Shown in pieces: positions 24,061-36,300 of a stretch of 64,000 nucleotides of DNA. The translations under genes and the position numbers were made by a program. The stretch comes from Halicephalobus mephisto (Eukaryota; Nematoda; Chromadorea; Rhabditida; Panagrolaimidae): the NCBI GenBank assembly GCA_009193035.1, contig SWDT01000172.1, positions 1 through 64,000 of the forward strand, written 5' to 3'. How positions within the stretch are numbered: position 1 is the first letter of the stretch; every line of letters starts with the position of its first letter. The notes under the pieces were generated by a model. The model saw only the letters and a program-made list of their open reading frames with translations, made no database searches and had not been told where the DNA came from.

Positions 24061-24565
24061 TTTTTTTGACAGCCAATTTTTCACTTTTTTATTAGAACAA
24101 ATTTAAAAACATCTTTTTTGTTTTCATTTTCAAAAAAATTTTAAAATGAAATTTTAAATTTTTTCAATTTTTAAATATTTGATTTTTTTTATTTTTAAAT
24201 ATTTTCTTTAATTTTTAAATATTTAATTTTTTCAATTTTTAAATATTTAATTTTTTTAATTTCGCGAAAATTTTTACTTTTTGTTTGACCCTTTTCGAAT
24301 AAGTTGATCTCATGGTTTTGCCAGATAATCCGCTTGAAAATAGATTTTTATTTTTAAATTTATTTCGCGATCGAATTTTTTCGAAAATTAAAAAAATTAC
24401 AAAACAATTTTCAGGGTGATAAAACCTTTATTTACAGGAATTCCGGAATTTCCAAAAAAAACCAAAGAAATTCGATAGTTTTTCTTCAAGTACATTGAAA
24501 AATAATAAATTTTTTTTAATTTCAAGTACTTTGAAATTTTTCGAATTGTCCAATATTGATTCCGA

Positions 24566-26544
24566 ATGACCAGTCGGGCTACAAGTCACGGACCACCGCC
24601 CCCGAGTTCTGTCGATTCGGACTACTTTGGAGGAGGTCGCGAAAAAGAAGTCGATTTAGGCCAGCTCTTTTCTGACGTTTCTAAAACAGTTGGCAAATTC
24701 AAGAATATTCTTTCAAGTAACGGAGGTCAACAATCTTTGAATACTTTGTACGAATCCGAAATGGGTTCTGATAGAGAAGATTCGACTTTTTTGACTAAAT
24801 TATTCGGATCCGGCAGTGGAGTCTGTTTCAAAACCTGCGGCATGGAAGACATCCAATTTGCTGCTAGAGTAAGTTTAATTCTTTTTACGTAAATTTATCC
24901 TTACTATATGGGAAATTCAAATGCAAAATTTCTTGTTTCTGCCAGTGTGCAATTTTTAAAACATCGATATTGAATGAATTATGGTATTCTGTATTTGCAA
25001 ATATATGGGATTTCTAAAAACATGTTCATACAGAATACCGTAATCCACACAATATTGGTATTTACTATTTTTAAATATTTATGATACCGTAATCCACACA
25101 ATATTTATATTTATTATTTTTTTAAATATTTAGGATACCGTAATCCACACAATATTTATATTTATTATTTTTTTAAATATTTAGGATACCGTAAACTGTA
25201 TAATGTTGTAATTTTCAATATATAAAACCATTTCGGAAAAACGCATTTATGTAATTTTTTATATAAAATTATCATAGTCGAGGTCACATTGAATAATTTA
25301 TTTGCATTGGCTAGAATTATGGAAAAAGGATGGATCGACCTGAATCGCGTCCATATGGACATGCATGAAAAATTGGAACAGATTGTCAAAAGTGACTCGC
25401 ACTGGTTATTTTCCTAAAAATAACAATTGGGCTGACAGGCGCTTAATGTAAGAATGAATAGGAAATTGGAACAAGTTGTCAAAAGCGACTTGGACAAGTT
25501 TTTATCCTAAAAATAATAACCTTAATTTGCGCTTAAGATAGGAATAGGTGGTTCACCGAAATCACAACCAAAATTAACTCCTACTGGATTTTATCGTAAA
25601 AAAGAAATGGTCTAATTTCCATTTAATACAAAGGGTAATAAGTAGCAAATAAGAAAAGTGGCAACATTGATTTGGAATGATTCTAATTATAAGGGAAATA
25701 AAATAGGCCAAAGTCAAGTTACAGATAAAAAGTAAATTTTTAACTTGAACAAATTGTCAATAATGATTTGTATCGGATTTTATAAAAGAACAGGAATAAT
25801 AGGTCAAATTCACACTTAAATATAAATAACAAATTAAAAAACTAAAATTGATTCGCAATAATCTTGATCCTAAAAAATGCGCCTAATTTAAAAAGTAAAT
25901 TTTCAATTCGAACACTTTGCCAAAAGTGAATCGGAGTAATTTCAGTCCTAAAAACAGTAATGATAGGTCAAATAAAATATTAAATATAAATAATAAATTA
26001 AAAACTAAAATTGATTCGCAGTAATCTCGATCCTAAAAAAACAATAAACCAACACTGAGTCTGAGAGAATTAATTTTCAATCCGAACACTTTGCCAAAAG
26101 TTCCCGCGTAAAAATTAATTTAAATTATAAATTTTTGTTTTTTCTGATTTTTTTATTTTTTTAAACTTTTTATTGAATCTAGACGAAAATCTGGTTGTTT
26201 TTGAATTAATTCAAATCCGATTTCAGAGAGCCGGAGAAATGTTCATAACGATGAAGATCTGCTTGATAATTTTGACCCTTGTGGCGGTAATTTGCGTTTG
26301 TGTTTTGACTTGTGCCATTCTTCTCTACATATACAAAAACAGACATGCCCTGAGGACAATTTCTAATCAAAGAAATGTTTCCTCCGATGAATCTACCGCT
26401 TCTGTGACTCCTTTAATTTTTTCGAAACGAAATCCCCCTATACCCGGGAATCCGGCCCCTAAGCCTCCTGCACATCAAGCAAGTTCAACCAATCCTGTTC
26501 ATCACCATGTTCATTCTCCTACCAACAGCGATCGAAGTCAATGA
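24566..26544 (+). CDS. Small single-pass membrane protein with Pro-rich tail, family unknown
   Basis: Exons 24566-24868 and 26227-26544 join in phase 0 (206 aa). The N-terminal half is Ser/Gly-rich and acidic (PPPPSSVDSDYFGGGREK, DVSKTVGKFKNILSS) and has a short Cys pair (CFKTCGMED). A single strongly hydrophobic helix follows (about residues 110-133: ICLIILTLVAVICVCVLTCA), then a basic stop-transfer (YKNRHALR) and a Pro/Ser/His-rich tail. There is no N-terminal signal peptide, so the N-terminus is probably cytosolic or the helix is a signal anchor. The 1.36-kb intron could hide another exon, though phase does not require one. I do not recognise the family. Confidence 0.7.
25030..25200. repeat. 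Intronic tandem repeat, about 51-bp unit
   Basis: GATACCGTAATCCACACAATATT recurs at about 25035, 25084, 25135 and 25186 (the last diverged), separated by TTTATTATTTTTTTAAATATTTAG. The rest of the intron (25390-26120) contains looser repeats around CAAAAGTGA(A/C)TCG and AATAGGTCAAA. Confidence 0.75.
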
Positions 26545-26880
26545 AGCAGTCCGCAACTACAGCAAACACCATAGTCTGTACGGTAGTTCCTCCCTGGGGA
26601 CCTCCCCCTCCCCCTTCCCCTTAGGGACCTCCCCCTTGAGGACCTCCCTGGGGACCTTCCTCCGGGGTGTAGTTGCTCCTTAAAGAGAGCTGTTTTTAGG
26701 GATTTTCGTCCTTGGAAATCCTTCTTTAGAAACTTTTTGGTTCCCGATTTCGAAATATTGGTTTTGTTTTTGATTTTTTTAGGCCAGGTTTTTTAGTTTT
26801 TGTGTTGACTTAAAATAACAATTAAATTCGAAAAAATTGCATCAAAGTCTGTAAAATGGTCGACATCGAAATCAAAATAA
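26545..26880. other. 3' flank of the membrane-protein gene with C-rich tract
   Basis: About 26590-26680 is an unusual C/G-rich tract made of repeated GGGGACCTCCC / GGACCTCCCTGGGG blocks, immediately 3' of the stop codon and probably 3' UTR. The rest is T-rich. No open frame of note. Confidence 0.5.
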
Positions 26881-27320
26881 AATTAATTCCTGCGCAACAA
26901 TTACGTAAGTCACTCTGCCCCAATATTGCTTGCAACCTGCAAATTTCAATTCAATTTTAACTTTAACATCAATATACCTGCCTGATTATTGCAAACAATC
27001 TGCAAATTTAAGTTTAATTTCAAAGTTTCCAAAAATCCATATATGTATTTATCCACCAATCCGCTCCAACATTGCGTGCAACCTGCAAATCTCAATTCAA
27101 TTTTAACTTTAACATCAATATGCCTGCCTGATTATTGCAAGCAATCTGCAAATTTCAATTTAATTTCAAAGTTTCCAAAAATCAGCATATGTATTTATCT
27201 ACCAATCCGCTCCAACATTGCGTGCAACCTGCAAATCTCAATTCAATTTTAACTTTAACATCAATCTATCCGCTCCAACATTGCGTGCAATCTGCAAATT
27301 TTCTTCCAATATTGATCATT
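26840..27320. repeat. Tandem repeat, about 146-bp unit, CTGCCCCAATATTGC family
   Basis: Units contain CCTGCCTGATTATTGC (26977 and 27123) and CCGCTCCAACATTGCGTGCAACCTGC. They give spurious open frames on the plus strand (26989-27419). Its boxes (AAAATGGTCGA, CTGCCCCAATATTGC, GCAACCTGC) recur in reverse complement at 48.7-49.2 kb. Confidence 0.75.
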
Positions 27321-27758
27321 TTCCATATTTCAAAAACTAAAAAATCAAAAATTTCAAAACCAAAAATCCAAATACAGGTACCAATTATCCCAAAAATAAC
27401 AGATATCCCCAGGGAATAACCACCGTACAACAAAAACTATATACTTTTGGGTCATTGTTCCATTTTTTGTACATAATTGGAGTTTTGTTTATATTCTCCA
27501 TAAAAATTCAGCAAAACTCGGTTCCATCACACACACGATTCTCAACCAAACAACCCATATAAATATAAGAAGCGACAAATTAACCAAAAAAAATATAGCA
27601 AAATGTTAACTCAAATAACCCGAGGATTCAAGGAATCAGAAATATCAAAACTGAAACCTCGGAAGGCGGGTAATCTGACTGAAAGACAAAACTCGAGCAG
27701 CAACAGTAATTTTCCAATACACAATGATTTTTGATCCTAGGATTTTTAAATTTCACGG

Positions 27759-29916
27759 TTATTGAGCTCGCATCTCCTGAATCTGCTTGATCAAATAAGC
27801 TTTTTCATCGTTAAATTGCTCGTCTTCTGTCCTTTCTGTGTGGAAGTTAGACAGGAAATCCACCAGTTTGTCCCGGTTTCTCAGGAGGATCTCTGCAATC
27901 GGCTTCGGCTTGTTCGGATTCGCCACGAACACCTGAAATCCAACTTTTCAGTCCAAATCGGTAATTCCGAAAACACTTTTGATCCCCTCTAAAACCTCAG
28001 AGGATTACTGTAGATGCACTATATTCATTGGGCAATTTTTTTAGGAATATAAAACTAAAAATAAATATTGTTGTAAAAACTAAAAACAAATATTACTAAA
28101 AATGGTCCCGGAACGAATTTCCAGAATTCTGATTTCAGAAGGTTTTAAAAGTTCCTATTAGATTCTAGAAACTTTTAAAACTTTAATAAAATTCCGAAAA
28201 TTCTTTGAATTTTTAATATTATAAAAACTAAAAACAAATACTACTAAAAATGGTCCCGGAACGAATTTCCAGAATTCTGATTTCAGAAGGTTTTAAAAGT
28301 TCCTATTAGATTCTAGAAACTTTTAAAACTTTAATAAAATTCCGAAAATTCTTTGAATTTTTAATATTGTAAAACTCAAAAATAAATTTTTCTCCGAAAT
28401 TTTCATATCAATTTTAGACAGATCCAAAAATTTCCATTTGGAAATTACAATCTATAGAATTAAAACGTATTCCATTTTCTAATCTTTGGTGATTTGCATA
28501 TTACACCAGTTACTCAATTTGAAATTTAAAAAACCGACCTTGAAGACATGGAAAGCTTCAAATTGGATATTTCTGCTCTTGTCCTTGAGCATCTCCATCA
28601 TCATCTTGAGGTTGTCGGCGTTGCTGATGTACTTGGTCATGACGTTGAAGTTGTGTCTGTCCAGCAGCAGCTCCCCGAGGAGCTTGAGGCTCTGTCTCCG
28701 GACCACGTAGTTCTCCGACTTCAGCAGGTTCTGGTAGCACTCGAAGAACCGGTCGTAGTTGCTCTCCAGGAACCCCGCACACAGCGTCTTGTGCTTCGTG
28801 ATCAGGTCCTGAAACCTCCCGAAATCAGCCAACTCCAGGACACCCCTCCCGAGTCGTCTGAGAATCTTACACGAATCTCCAGAATTTAGGAAAAAGTTCA
28901 AAACCACGACGGGAGCCTCTGGAAACCCCCGGAACCCTGCAACCTACTGGAGAAAGAACCGACCTTGAAGGTGGCGAAGGGCGTCGAGGCAATGTCGAAG
29001 GTGCCGGCCTCGACGTAGGTGAAGAAGTTGTAGAACTTGTCCGAGTGCAGCAGGATCTTGGCCAGGTGCTCGTGTCGGATGCACTCCTTCAGCATCGTCC
29101 CGCAGGTGATGGCGATCTCGGGCACCTGGTACCCGTCGGCCAGGGTCAGCACGATCTCGGGACGGGCACACAGGTACTCCACCGTGGGGGAGCGGGTGCC
29201 GATCTGGCGTCGGAGGAGGTTGTTGAAGATCAGAGCCACGTCCTTCTTCGACTCAAAGTCCAGTCTGCTCAGGTTGTGCACGAGCATCGGCAGGATGTTC
29301 GCCGTGTACGTCTCCTTGTGCCAGCTGCGCCACCTGCAAGTCCCCTCATAAGTCTCCATATATCAACCACATCGGCGCTTGTCGCCAGCAAAGCCGTCCG
29401 ACTGCACTCATATATGGACAGATCGACGGCTCTACCGGTCACCGAAGCTGTCCATTTCCAATCAGTTCAGTTCCAATTCAACTGTCTTAGTTCCGAACCC
29501 AAACCAGTCCCGAGCACATATGAATCAGCTTGGAATCCACCCAAGTCGGGAGTGGACAGTTCTGGCCATCCCAATTCACTGCGAACACATGAATAGATTC
29601 GAATCCGACGGTGCCACCCATCACCAAAACTGGGGGTTACCCAAGTAGTCGAGTTGGAACTGAACACCCGGGAGTGCGAGCCCAAACTGCCCGGAGACAG
29701 CGGGGATGGACTGGGACCCACCTGCTCTATGTTGGGCTCCTGGTTCTCCTGTCCGTAGATGATGCCCTTGACCGCCTGCAGCCATCGATTCACTTCCTCC
29801 ACCGCTTTCTCCGCTTTCTTGTCTCCTTTGTCTGCTTTCTCCAGTGAAATCAGTGAATCCCGAAGGTTTTTGATTATCTCTGTGGGAGATTTATGAGATT
29901 TTCCAAAGAGCGGCAT
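27759..29916 (-). CDS. mop-25: MO25/CAB39 scaffold protein (apparent +1 frameshift at exon 2 start)
   Basis: Minus-strand exons are 29916-29722, 29333-28964, 28808-28539 and 27932-27759. The protein is clearly MO25, with [87 protein letters not shown] and [15 protein letters not shown]25 stabilises the STRAD-LKB1 complex and activates germinal-centre (STE20) kinases. Exon 2 begins with the conserved VAQLAQ in one frame and continues [11 protein letters not shown] in the next, so one base appears inserted. Skipping 19 nt to an AG at 29315-29317 would restore the frame but lose VAQLAQ. Exons 2-3 are far more GC-rich than neighbouring genes, which produces long antisense shadow frames. Nematodes have several MO25 paralogues, so the exact orthologue is unknown. 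Confidence 0.92.
28070..28380. repeat. Direct duplication of 148 bp inside the last MO25 intron
   Basis: AATGGTCCCGGAACGAATTT occurs at 28101 and 28249, with nearly identical following sequence through TTTGAATTTTTAATATT. Two copies only. Confidence 0.9.
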
Positions 29917-30885
29917 CTGAAAAACGAAAAGAACTCATATATCAATTTCCACAAAAAATATAAAAAATAAAAAATAATAAGCCAAATCACCTTAAGCATC
30001 TTTATAGGTTATATATTTCTGGATTCTGATTTCTTGAATATCAAATGCGCGGCACAAAAAAGAACAAATATGTCTAAAAATTAAAATAACCAAACGATCG
30101 TGGCCGGCAAAGGACCCAAAGTCGGACAGACAAATCTTTCTCGTTTGTATACAATGCGAAAAGAGACACTCAACTAGACAAAATATATCGGCCAATGGAC
30201 GCACAAAAGCAATTTTCTCGACTTAAATTTTTACAATCAGAAACAAAAATGATCATAAAAATACGCGCGAATAGACAATTTTATTCGATTAGACAACTTT
30301 CAAAATTGGGTTGAATACATTACGCAACATGCAGGCGGCATGTTAACAAATGTAAATTTCCCTATCCTAAAATTTCTCATGTTTTAGCTTCAAATTTCGT
30401 CATTTTTTATCTTAAAATTTCCCCATTTTTTATCCTAAAATTTCCTTCTTCCTTACTCTAAAACTTCACCCTTCCTTATCCTAAAAATTCTTCTTCTTTA
30501 CCCTAAAATTTCATAATTTCCTTACCTTAAAATATTTCAATTTCTTTATCCTAACATATGTCATTTTTTACCCTAAAATTTCTCAATTTCACTTAAAAAT
30601 TTTCCACTTTTATATACTTTCGTTAAATTCTTTCAATTCTTTAAGGATTAATGATTCATTCTTGTTTATTTAAATCATGACGCCATTTTCGTTTTTAAAA
30701 ACTGTTATCATCAATTTGATTTCAACATGATTTTCTTAAGAAAAATTTGATAAATAGTAAGCATTCTAAAAATAAACCAAAAATAAATCAGTTACAAATC
30801 AATAATAGGCAAGTGATCAAGTCTATAACGTATTGATTCCATTTGCTGAGCGCAATTTGAACCCGAATTGAGAAGAAAGAGATTC
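29917..30885. repeat. MO25-SELT intergenic with about 30-bp minisatellite
   Basis: About 30355-30605 is a run of short units TTTATCCTAAAATTTC(C/T)NCATT. The more complex part (about 29990-30340, with the MO25 5' flank) contains no coding signal that I trust. Confidence 0.65.
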
Positions 30886-31711
30886 TTAGTCGGAATCAAT
30901 TCCAAATGAGGTACCAGAAGCCAGTTTCGCTCCACTCAATTCCAAATGGCTTTCAATTGCTTGGATAAGTTCTGTCGGAGCAGGAATTCTTCCTGATTCA
31001 AGTTTCGACCAAATAAGTTCATCTCCAAGGTATATTTCGAAAGCACCTGTTGACATAAGCATTCCTTCAATTGAGTTTGAAAACAAAAACACCATCATGC
31101 AAGCGGAGACTTTATTTTGAGTCATCCAATTGAAAAACCCAGGTGTCTGCATTCCAACAGCTTCAAACGGATTACGATTAAAAATCAATGATATAATTAA
31201 GATCATTTTAGCAATACTCAACGCCTGAAAAACAAATTCCACAAATTTCCTCATATATCAAACCAAACCTGAGCAGCAAACGCCTTCAGCGCAGTCGGCG
31301 GATAATTTCCTCCTTCAATATTGATTCCTGGGAATTTTTCAGTAACAATTTGAGAAAATTGTTCAAATGCTTGTCTATAACCACAAGAAACACTAAAATA
31401 ATCCATTTCATATATAAATAACAAAAAACCACCTACCAATATGCAAATTTAAGTGGTGGAGCATTCAACGGTACATGAAGAGGTTTACCGACGCCTTCAT
31501 GTCCACTAGGAGACCTAATTTCAACGTCATCATCAGAATCGAATTCTTCATTTGCCTGTTTTGAATATTTATCATGTTTCACTGTTTCGTCGTCAAATTC
31601 AGAGAAATCCTCAGCACTATCCGGTATCTTAGAATGCCCATTGATAAAGAAGGCATCTTTGATGGAAAAAACCGCCAAAACGGTGAAAATAATGATCCAA
31701 TTGCGGTTCAT
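30886..31711 (-). CDS. selt-1: Selenoprotein T homologue, Cys form, ER thioredoxin-like oxidoreductase
   Basis: Exons 31711-31437, 31392-31269 and 31224-30886 join in phase to 245 aa. A signal peptide (MNRNWIIIFTVLAVFSIKDA) is followed by an unusually long acidic stretch (EDFSEFDDETVKHD, EEFDSDDDVEI). The thioredoxin-like SelT fold comes next, with redox motif C92-V-S-C95 where vertebrate SELENOT has C-V-S-Sec. Then come GYRQAFEQFSQIV, INIEGGNYPPT, a hydrophobic helix (AKMILIISLIF), NKVSACMMVFLFSNSIEG, STGAFEIYLGDE and WSKLESGRIP. Family knowledge: SelT is an ER-membrane-associated oxidoreductase involved in redox and calcium homeostasis. No Sec codon is needed here, in line with Cys replacement in nematodes. 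The start is chosen because it supplies the signal peptide; an upstream in-frame alternative at 31840 is less likely. Confidence 0.93.
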
Positions 31712-33309
31712 TTTGGGAACTGAAAATTTAACAATAGCAATAAAATAAAAACGATAAATATTTAATAAGAAACGACTATTGTGGAAATTTAAAAAAATCA
31801 ATACACTGACAGGAACCGGATATTTCGCGAAAATGGACATAATATTGATAAAAATATGTGCAAGATTTTGTGCTAGGTTTTAAGGGAGGTTTAGCAGGAG
31901 ATAAGAAGGTTTAGAAAAGGTTCCTTAGGGGTTGGGAACCAAAGTTATATTCTCTTTTCCGTCAATATTAACAAAAATGAATCATTAAAAACAAATTCAT
32001 ATATAAAAACGAATGAAAAATTAGGGAAAATGAGGCGAAACTTACACAAGGTTCTCTATTAGGGTATAGGAAAAATCTAGAAGAGAAGATATTTCGGAAA
32101 TGATTTACAAGAACTATGAACCAAAACTATTTTCAGTTTTTCCTTTAGTACCAACAATGATTGATTAGGGAAAGATTCATATATAAAAAGACATTGAGAA
32201 ATAGGAACAATTTGGATAAAACATGTACACAATTTTATATTAAACTTTAAGCTTCAAAAACAGAAAAAAAATACAGAAAAGATCAACGAAGAATATAAAC
32301 TATAATTATCCTGTAATTTTTTGTTATTATCGACAAAAACAATTAACTAAAAAATTCATATATGGACATACATTGAAAATAGGAACAATATAAGAGAATA
32401 TATACAATTTTATATTAGGACCAAGGACAAGTTAAAAAAGTTACAAAGGATATAAAGTAGAGTCTTCTTTATGTTTGTCTCAATATCGCCAGAAACAATT
32501 GATCTGAGAAACATTCATATATGAATACAAATTAAAAAAGGGTATAACACGTATAGAACGTCATAATAATTCAAAGAAATCGAAACATTATATAAAAAAA
32601 TAAAGAATATGAAACGAAATTGTCATTATTCCTGCCTCAGTATCATCAAAAATGGTTAATTTTATAGGGATTTCATATATGAATACGAATTAAAAATAGG
32701 TACAACACGTATAGAACGTCATAATAATTCGAAAAAAATCAAAAAATAAAATTAAAAAAATAAACAATATGAAACAAAATTGTCATTATTCCTGCCTCAG
32801 TATCATCAAAAATGGTTAATTTTATAGGGATTTCATATATGAATACGAATTAAAAATAGCTACAACACGTATAGAACGTCATAATAATTCGAAAAAAATC
32901 AAAAAATAAAATTAAAAAAATAAACAATATGAAACAAAATTGTCATTGTTTCTGCCTCAATATCGACAATGAACAGCTAGTTTCGCACGTTGCGGGAGTT
33001 TGAGAGGCGAGTCGAGTACCCCGTTCGCCCACCGATCGCGGAAATTCTTCACTGCATTCCATTCTTCGCGTAACAACCATCTTTCTTCTTTTCTATCTAA
33101 CAGCTGCACCAAGAGCACTTTTGTTCTCCGACAAGACGTGTTCCGTTATTTTCTTTTTGCTGATTTAATTTTTAAATATTTTTGAAGAAATTTATTTTTT
33201 TAAATTGAATTTTAAAATTTAAAAAAATTAATTTTTCTTTCAAAAGTCAGATGATGAGACTTTGGAATTGATCGAATTTGGTTAATTTGATCGATCGATT
33301 TGTCCGAAA
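31712..33309. repeat. SELT/angiomotin divergent intergenic, about 160-bp repeats with TTCATATATGAA
   Basis: Units ending in TTTCATATATGAATACGAAT recur at about 32511, 32671 and 32831 (160-bp period), with more diverged copies from about 31990. The same block carries ACACGTATAGAACGTCATAATAATTC and GTCATTATTCCTGCCTCAGT. From 32960 to 33240 the sequence is non-repetitive and C-rich, and is probably the promoter and 5' UTR of the angiomotin-like gene. Confidence 0.75.
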
Positions 33310-36300
33310 ATGGAAGGGTCGACGACCGGGGGCAACCAGATGCCGATGCCCGGAGGCCAGATCCTTCCCCAGCTCATCATGGAAGCCAAAGCCGCCAGTG
33401 GATTGGATATCCGTAAGTCTGTTTACTTACTACAAATATTACACTACTATAGAAGTTTAAAAATAAATATTTTCAAAAAAAAAATTGAAATTTTTCAAAA
33501 ATTAATTTTAAAAAAATTGAAAGTTTTTTAAAAATAAAATTAAAAAATTAAATTTTTTTGAAGATAAATTTAAAAAAAAAACGAAAATTAAAAATTAATT
33601 TTTTTTCAAAGATAAATTTTAAAAATTAAAAATTAAATTTTTTTAAAGATAAATTAAAAAAAAAACGAAAATTAAAAATTAAATTTTTTTCGGAAGAAAT
33701 TTTTAAAAATTAAAAATTAATTTTTTTTTGAAAATAAATTTTTAAAAATTTCATATAAAAGTTTATTTTTTTTATTTTAGAATTTTTAAATTTTTTACGA
33801 AATTTTTGTTGCAAAAAATAAAGACGAATTTTTAAATTGAATTTTTTCAAAACGAACTTGGAAAATTTAAGATTTTAATTTTGTATATTGATTCGAACTT
33901 GCTATTAGATTCCAGAAGTTTCCAGAGATTCTGAGAAGAGTTTTGAATTTTTGATTGGATTCTAGGGGAATTTTAGGGAGATTTTGGGATCTTTGATTGG
34001 ATTCTAGAAAATTCCATGAAATACTGAAAAATTTGTAAAATCTTCTGCTGGATTCTGAGAAGATTCTAGGAGGATTCTGGGAGAATTCTAGAACTTTCCA
34101 AAAAAATTTAAAAACTTTTAGTCTTTTACTGAACTTTGAGAAGATTCAAGGAGGATTCTGGGGGGAAATTCTAAAGGATTCTAGAAGTTCCCAAAAAAAT
34201 TTAAAAACTTTTAGTCTTTTACTGAACTTTGAGAAGATTTTAGGAGGATTCTGGGAGAATTCTAGAAGTTCCAAAAAAATTTAAAAACTTTTAGGATCTT
34301 GTACTGAATTCTGAGAAAATTCTACATTCCTAGAGGAGATTCTAGAAAATTTCTAAAAATTCAGAAAACTTTTAGAATTTCCCACTGAATTCCATGAAGA
34401 TTCTAAAGAATTCTGAATCTTGAAAATTGCAAAATTTCGATGTAATTTTAGTTACTATTGTTTCAGATCACGAAGGAGAGGAATCAGACGAGCAAAAGGT
34501 CAAAGACATGATTGAAAATTACACGAGTCATTTACTACAGCAACAAAAACAAAAAGCAACAGCTTCTAGTCAGCAATTTCGGTTGGTTCTTTGATTATTT
34601 TTAAATATGATTTTTTATTTCGAAATATAAGATTAATTTTCATTACTTTGATATATGAAACTTATTTTTAAAATCACTTTTATATATGATATTTATCTTT
34701 TTTATAACTTTTATACATGAAATTTATTTTTGAAGTTATTTCGATATATGGAATTTGTCTTTTTTAAACTTTACTATATGGAATTTGTTTTTGAAGTTGT
34801 TTTGATATATGAAATTTATTTTTAAAATCACTTTTATATATGAAAATTATCTCTTTTTAACTTTTATATATGAAAATTATCTTTCAAGTTGTTTTGATAT
34901 ATGGAATTTATTTTTGAAATTACTTTGATATATGAAATTTAGAAAGAAGTTATTTTTATATATGAAAATCATCTTTTTTAACTTTGCTATATGGAATTTG
35001 TTTTTGAAGTTATTTCGATATATGGAATTTATCTTTTTTGCTGCTTTTATGTGTGAAATTTAGGAAGAAGTTGTTTTGATATATGAAATTTATTTTTAAA
35101 ATCATTTTTATATATGAAAATTATCTCTTTTTAACTTTTATATATGAAAATTATTTTTGAAATTATTTTGATATATGAAATTTAGGAAGAAGTTGTTTTG
35201 ATATATGGAATTTATCTTTTCAGACCGTTTATGCCCTCTGGGCCTCCGCCAGGACCCCCGCCGACGAGCCACTCTCATCCTTGTCTTTTTACAATTGACG
35301 GAAACAAAAATGGAAAATCCGATGAATTCAGACAGTCTCCATTCAATTCTGGAGAACAGAATCAGATTTATGAAGCTAAAACATACACCAATGGAGGTCC
35401 TATTTTTTATCAAGAAGCCCCTCCGGCAAACACGACTCCCCCGAACACGGTGATGATTAAAGTAGCGGATTTGACGGCGTTGAGGAACGAAAACGAAATT
35501 TTAAAGAAAAAAAATGATAATTTAGAACAAAAAATTGGACGATTAAGACAACTAGAACAAGCCTACGACAGAATCGAAAAAGAATTCGAACAAGTTCTTA
35601 ATCAACGAGAACAACAAGAAAAAATAGAAAAAATGGCATTGAATAAAATGGAACAACATATCCAGAGATTAACTCTGGAAAATTCGGCTTTAAATCAAAG
35701 AATAGAAGCATTGAGCAACTCTGGCAATCTACCCCAGGGACCCCTACCCCCTACCCAATCAGACAACATGCAACTGGCCCAGTTGACGATGTTACTCAAC
35801 GAATACGTCGCTCAAAGTTGGTTTTGAAAATTTTTATTTTATAGAAATTTCAATTTTCTAGAATTAGAAAATTCAAAAAAATTAGAATATTTTCTAAGAT
35901 TCTAAAAACTTCCAGAATTTTTTTAGAAATTTCGATTTTCTAGAATTAAATAGAAAATTCAAAAAAATTAGAATATTTTAAAAATATTTTCTAAGATTCC
36001 AAAAACTTCCAGAATTTTTTTGGAAATTTCGATTTTCTAGAATTAGAAAATTCAAAAAAATTAGAATATTTTCTAAGATTCTAAAAATTTCTAGAATCTC
36101 TTTGGAAATTTCGATTTTTTAGAATTAAACAGAAAATTCTAAAAAAATTAGAATATTTTAAAAATATTTTCTAAGATTCTAAAAACTTCCAGGATTTTTT
36201 TAATAATTTCGATTTTCTAGAATTAAACAGAAAATTCTAAAAAATTAAAATATTTTCTAAGATTCTGAAAATTTCTAGAATCTCTTTGGAAATTTCGATT

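Noticed and set aside
26989..27419. Overlapping plus-strand open frames
   Set aside because: Both are translations of a 146-bp tandem repeat and repeat the same peptides.
28548..28889. 113-codon plus-strand open frame over MO25 exon 3 (and 28486-28710)
   Set aside because: It is antisense to a strongly conserved MO25 exon. Its Val/Leu/Glu bias is the shadow of GC-rich codons on the other strand.
29045..29596. 183-codon plus-strand open frame
   Set aside because: Overlaps MO25 exon 2 and intron 1 in antisense and shows no family features.
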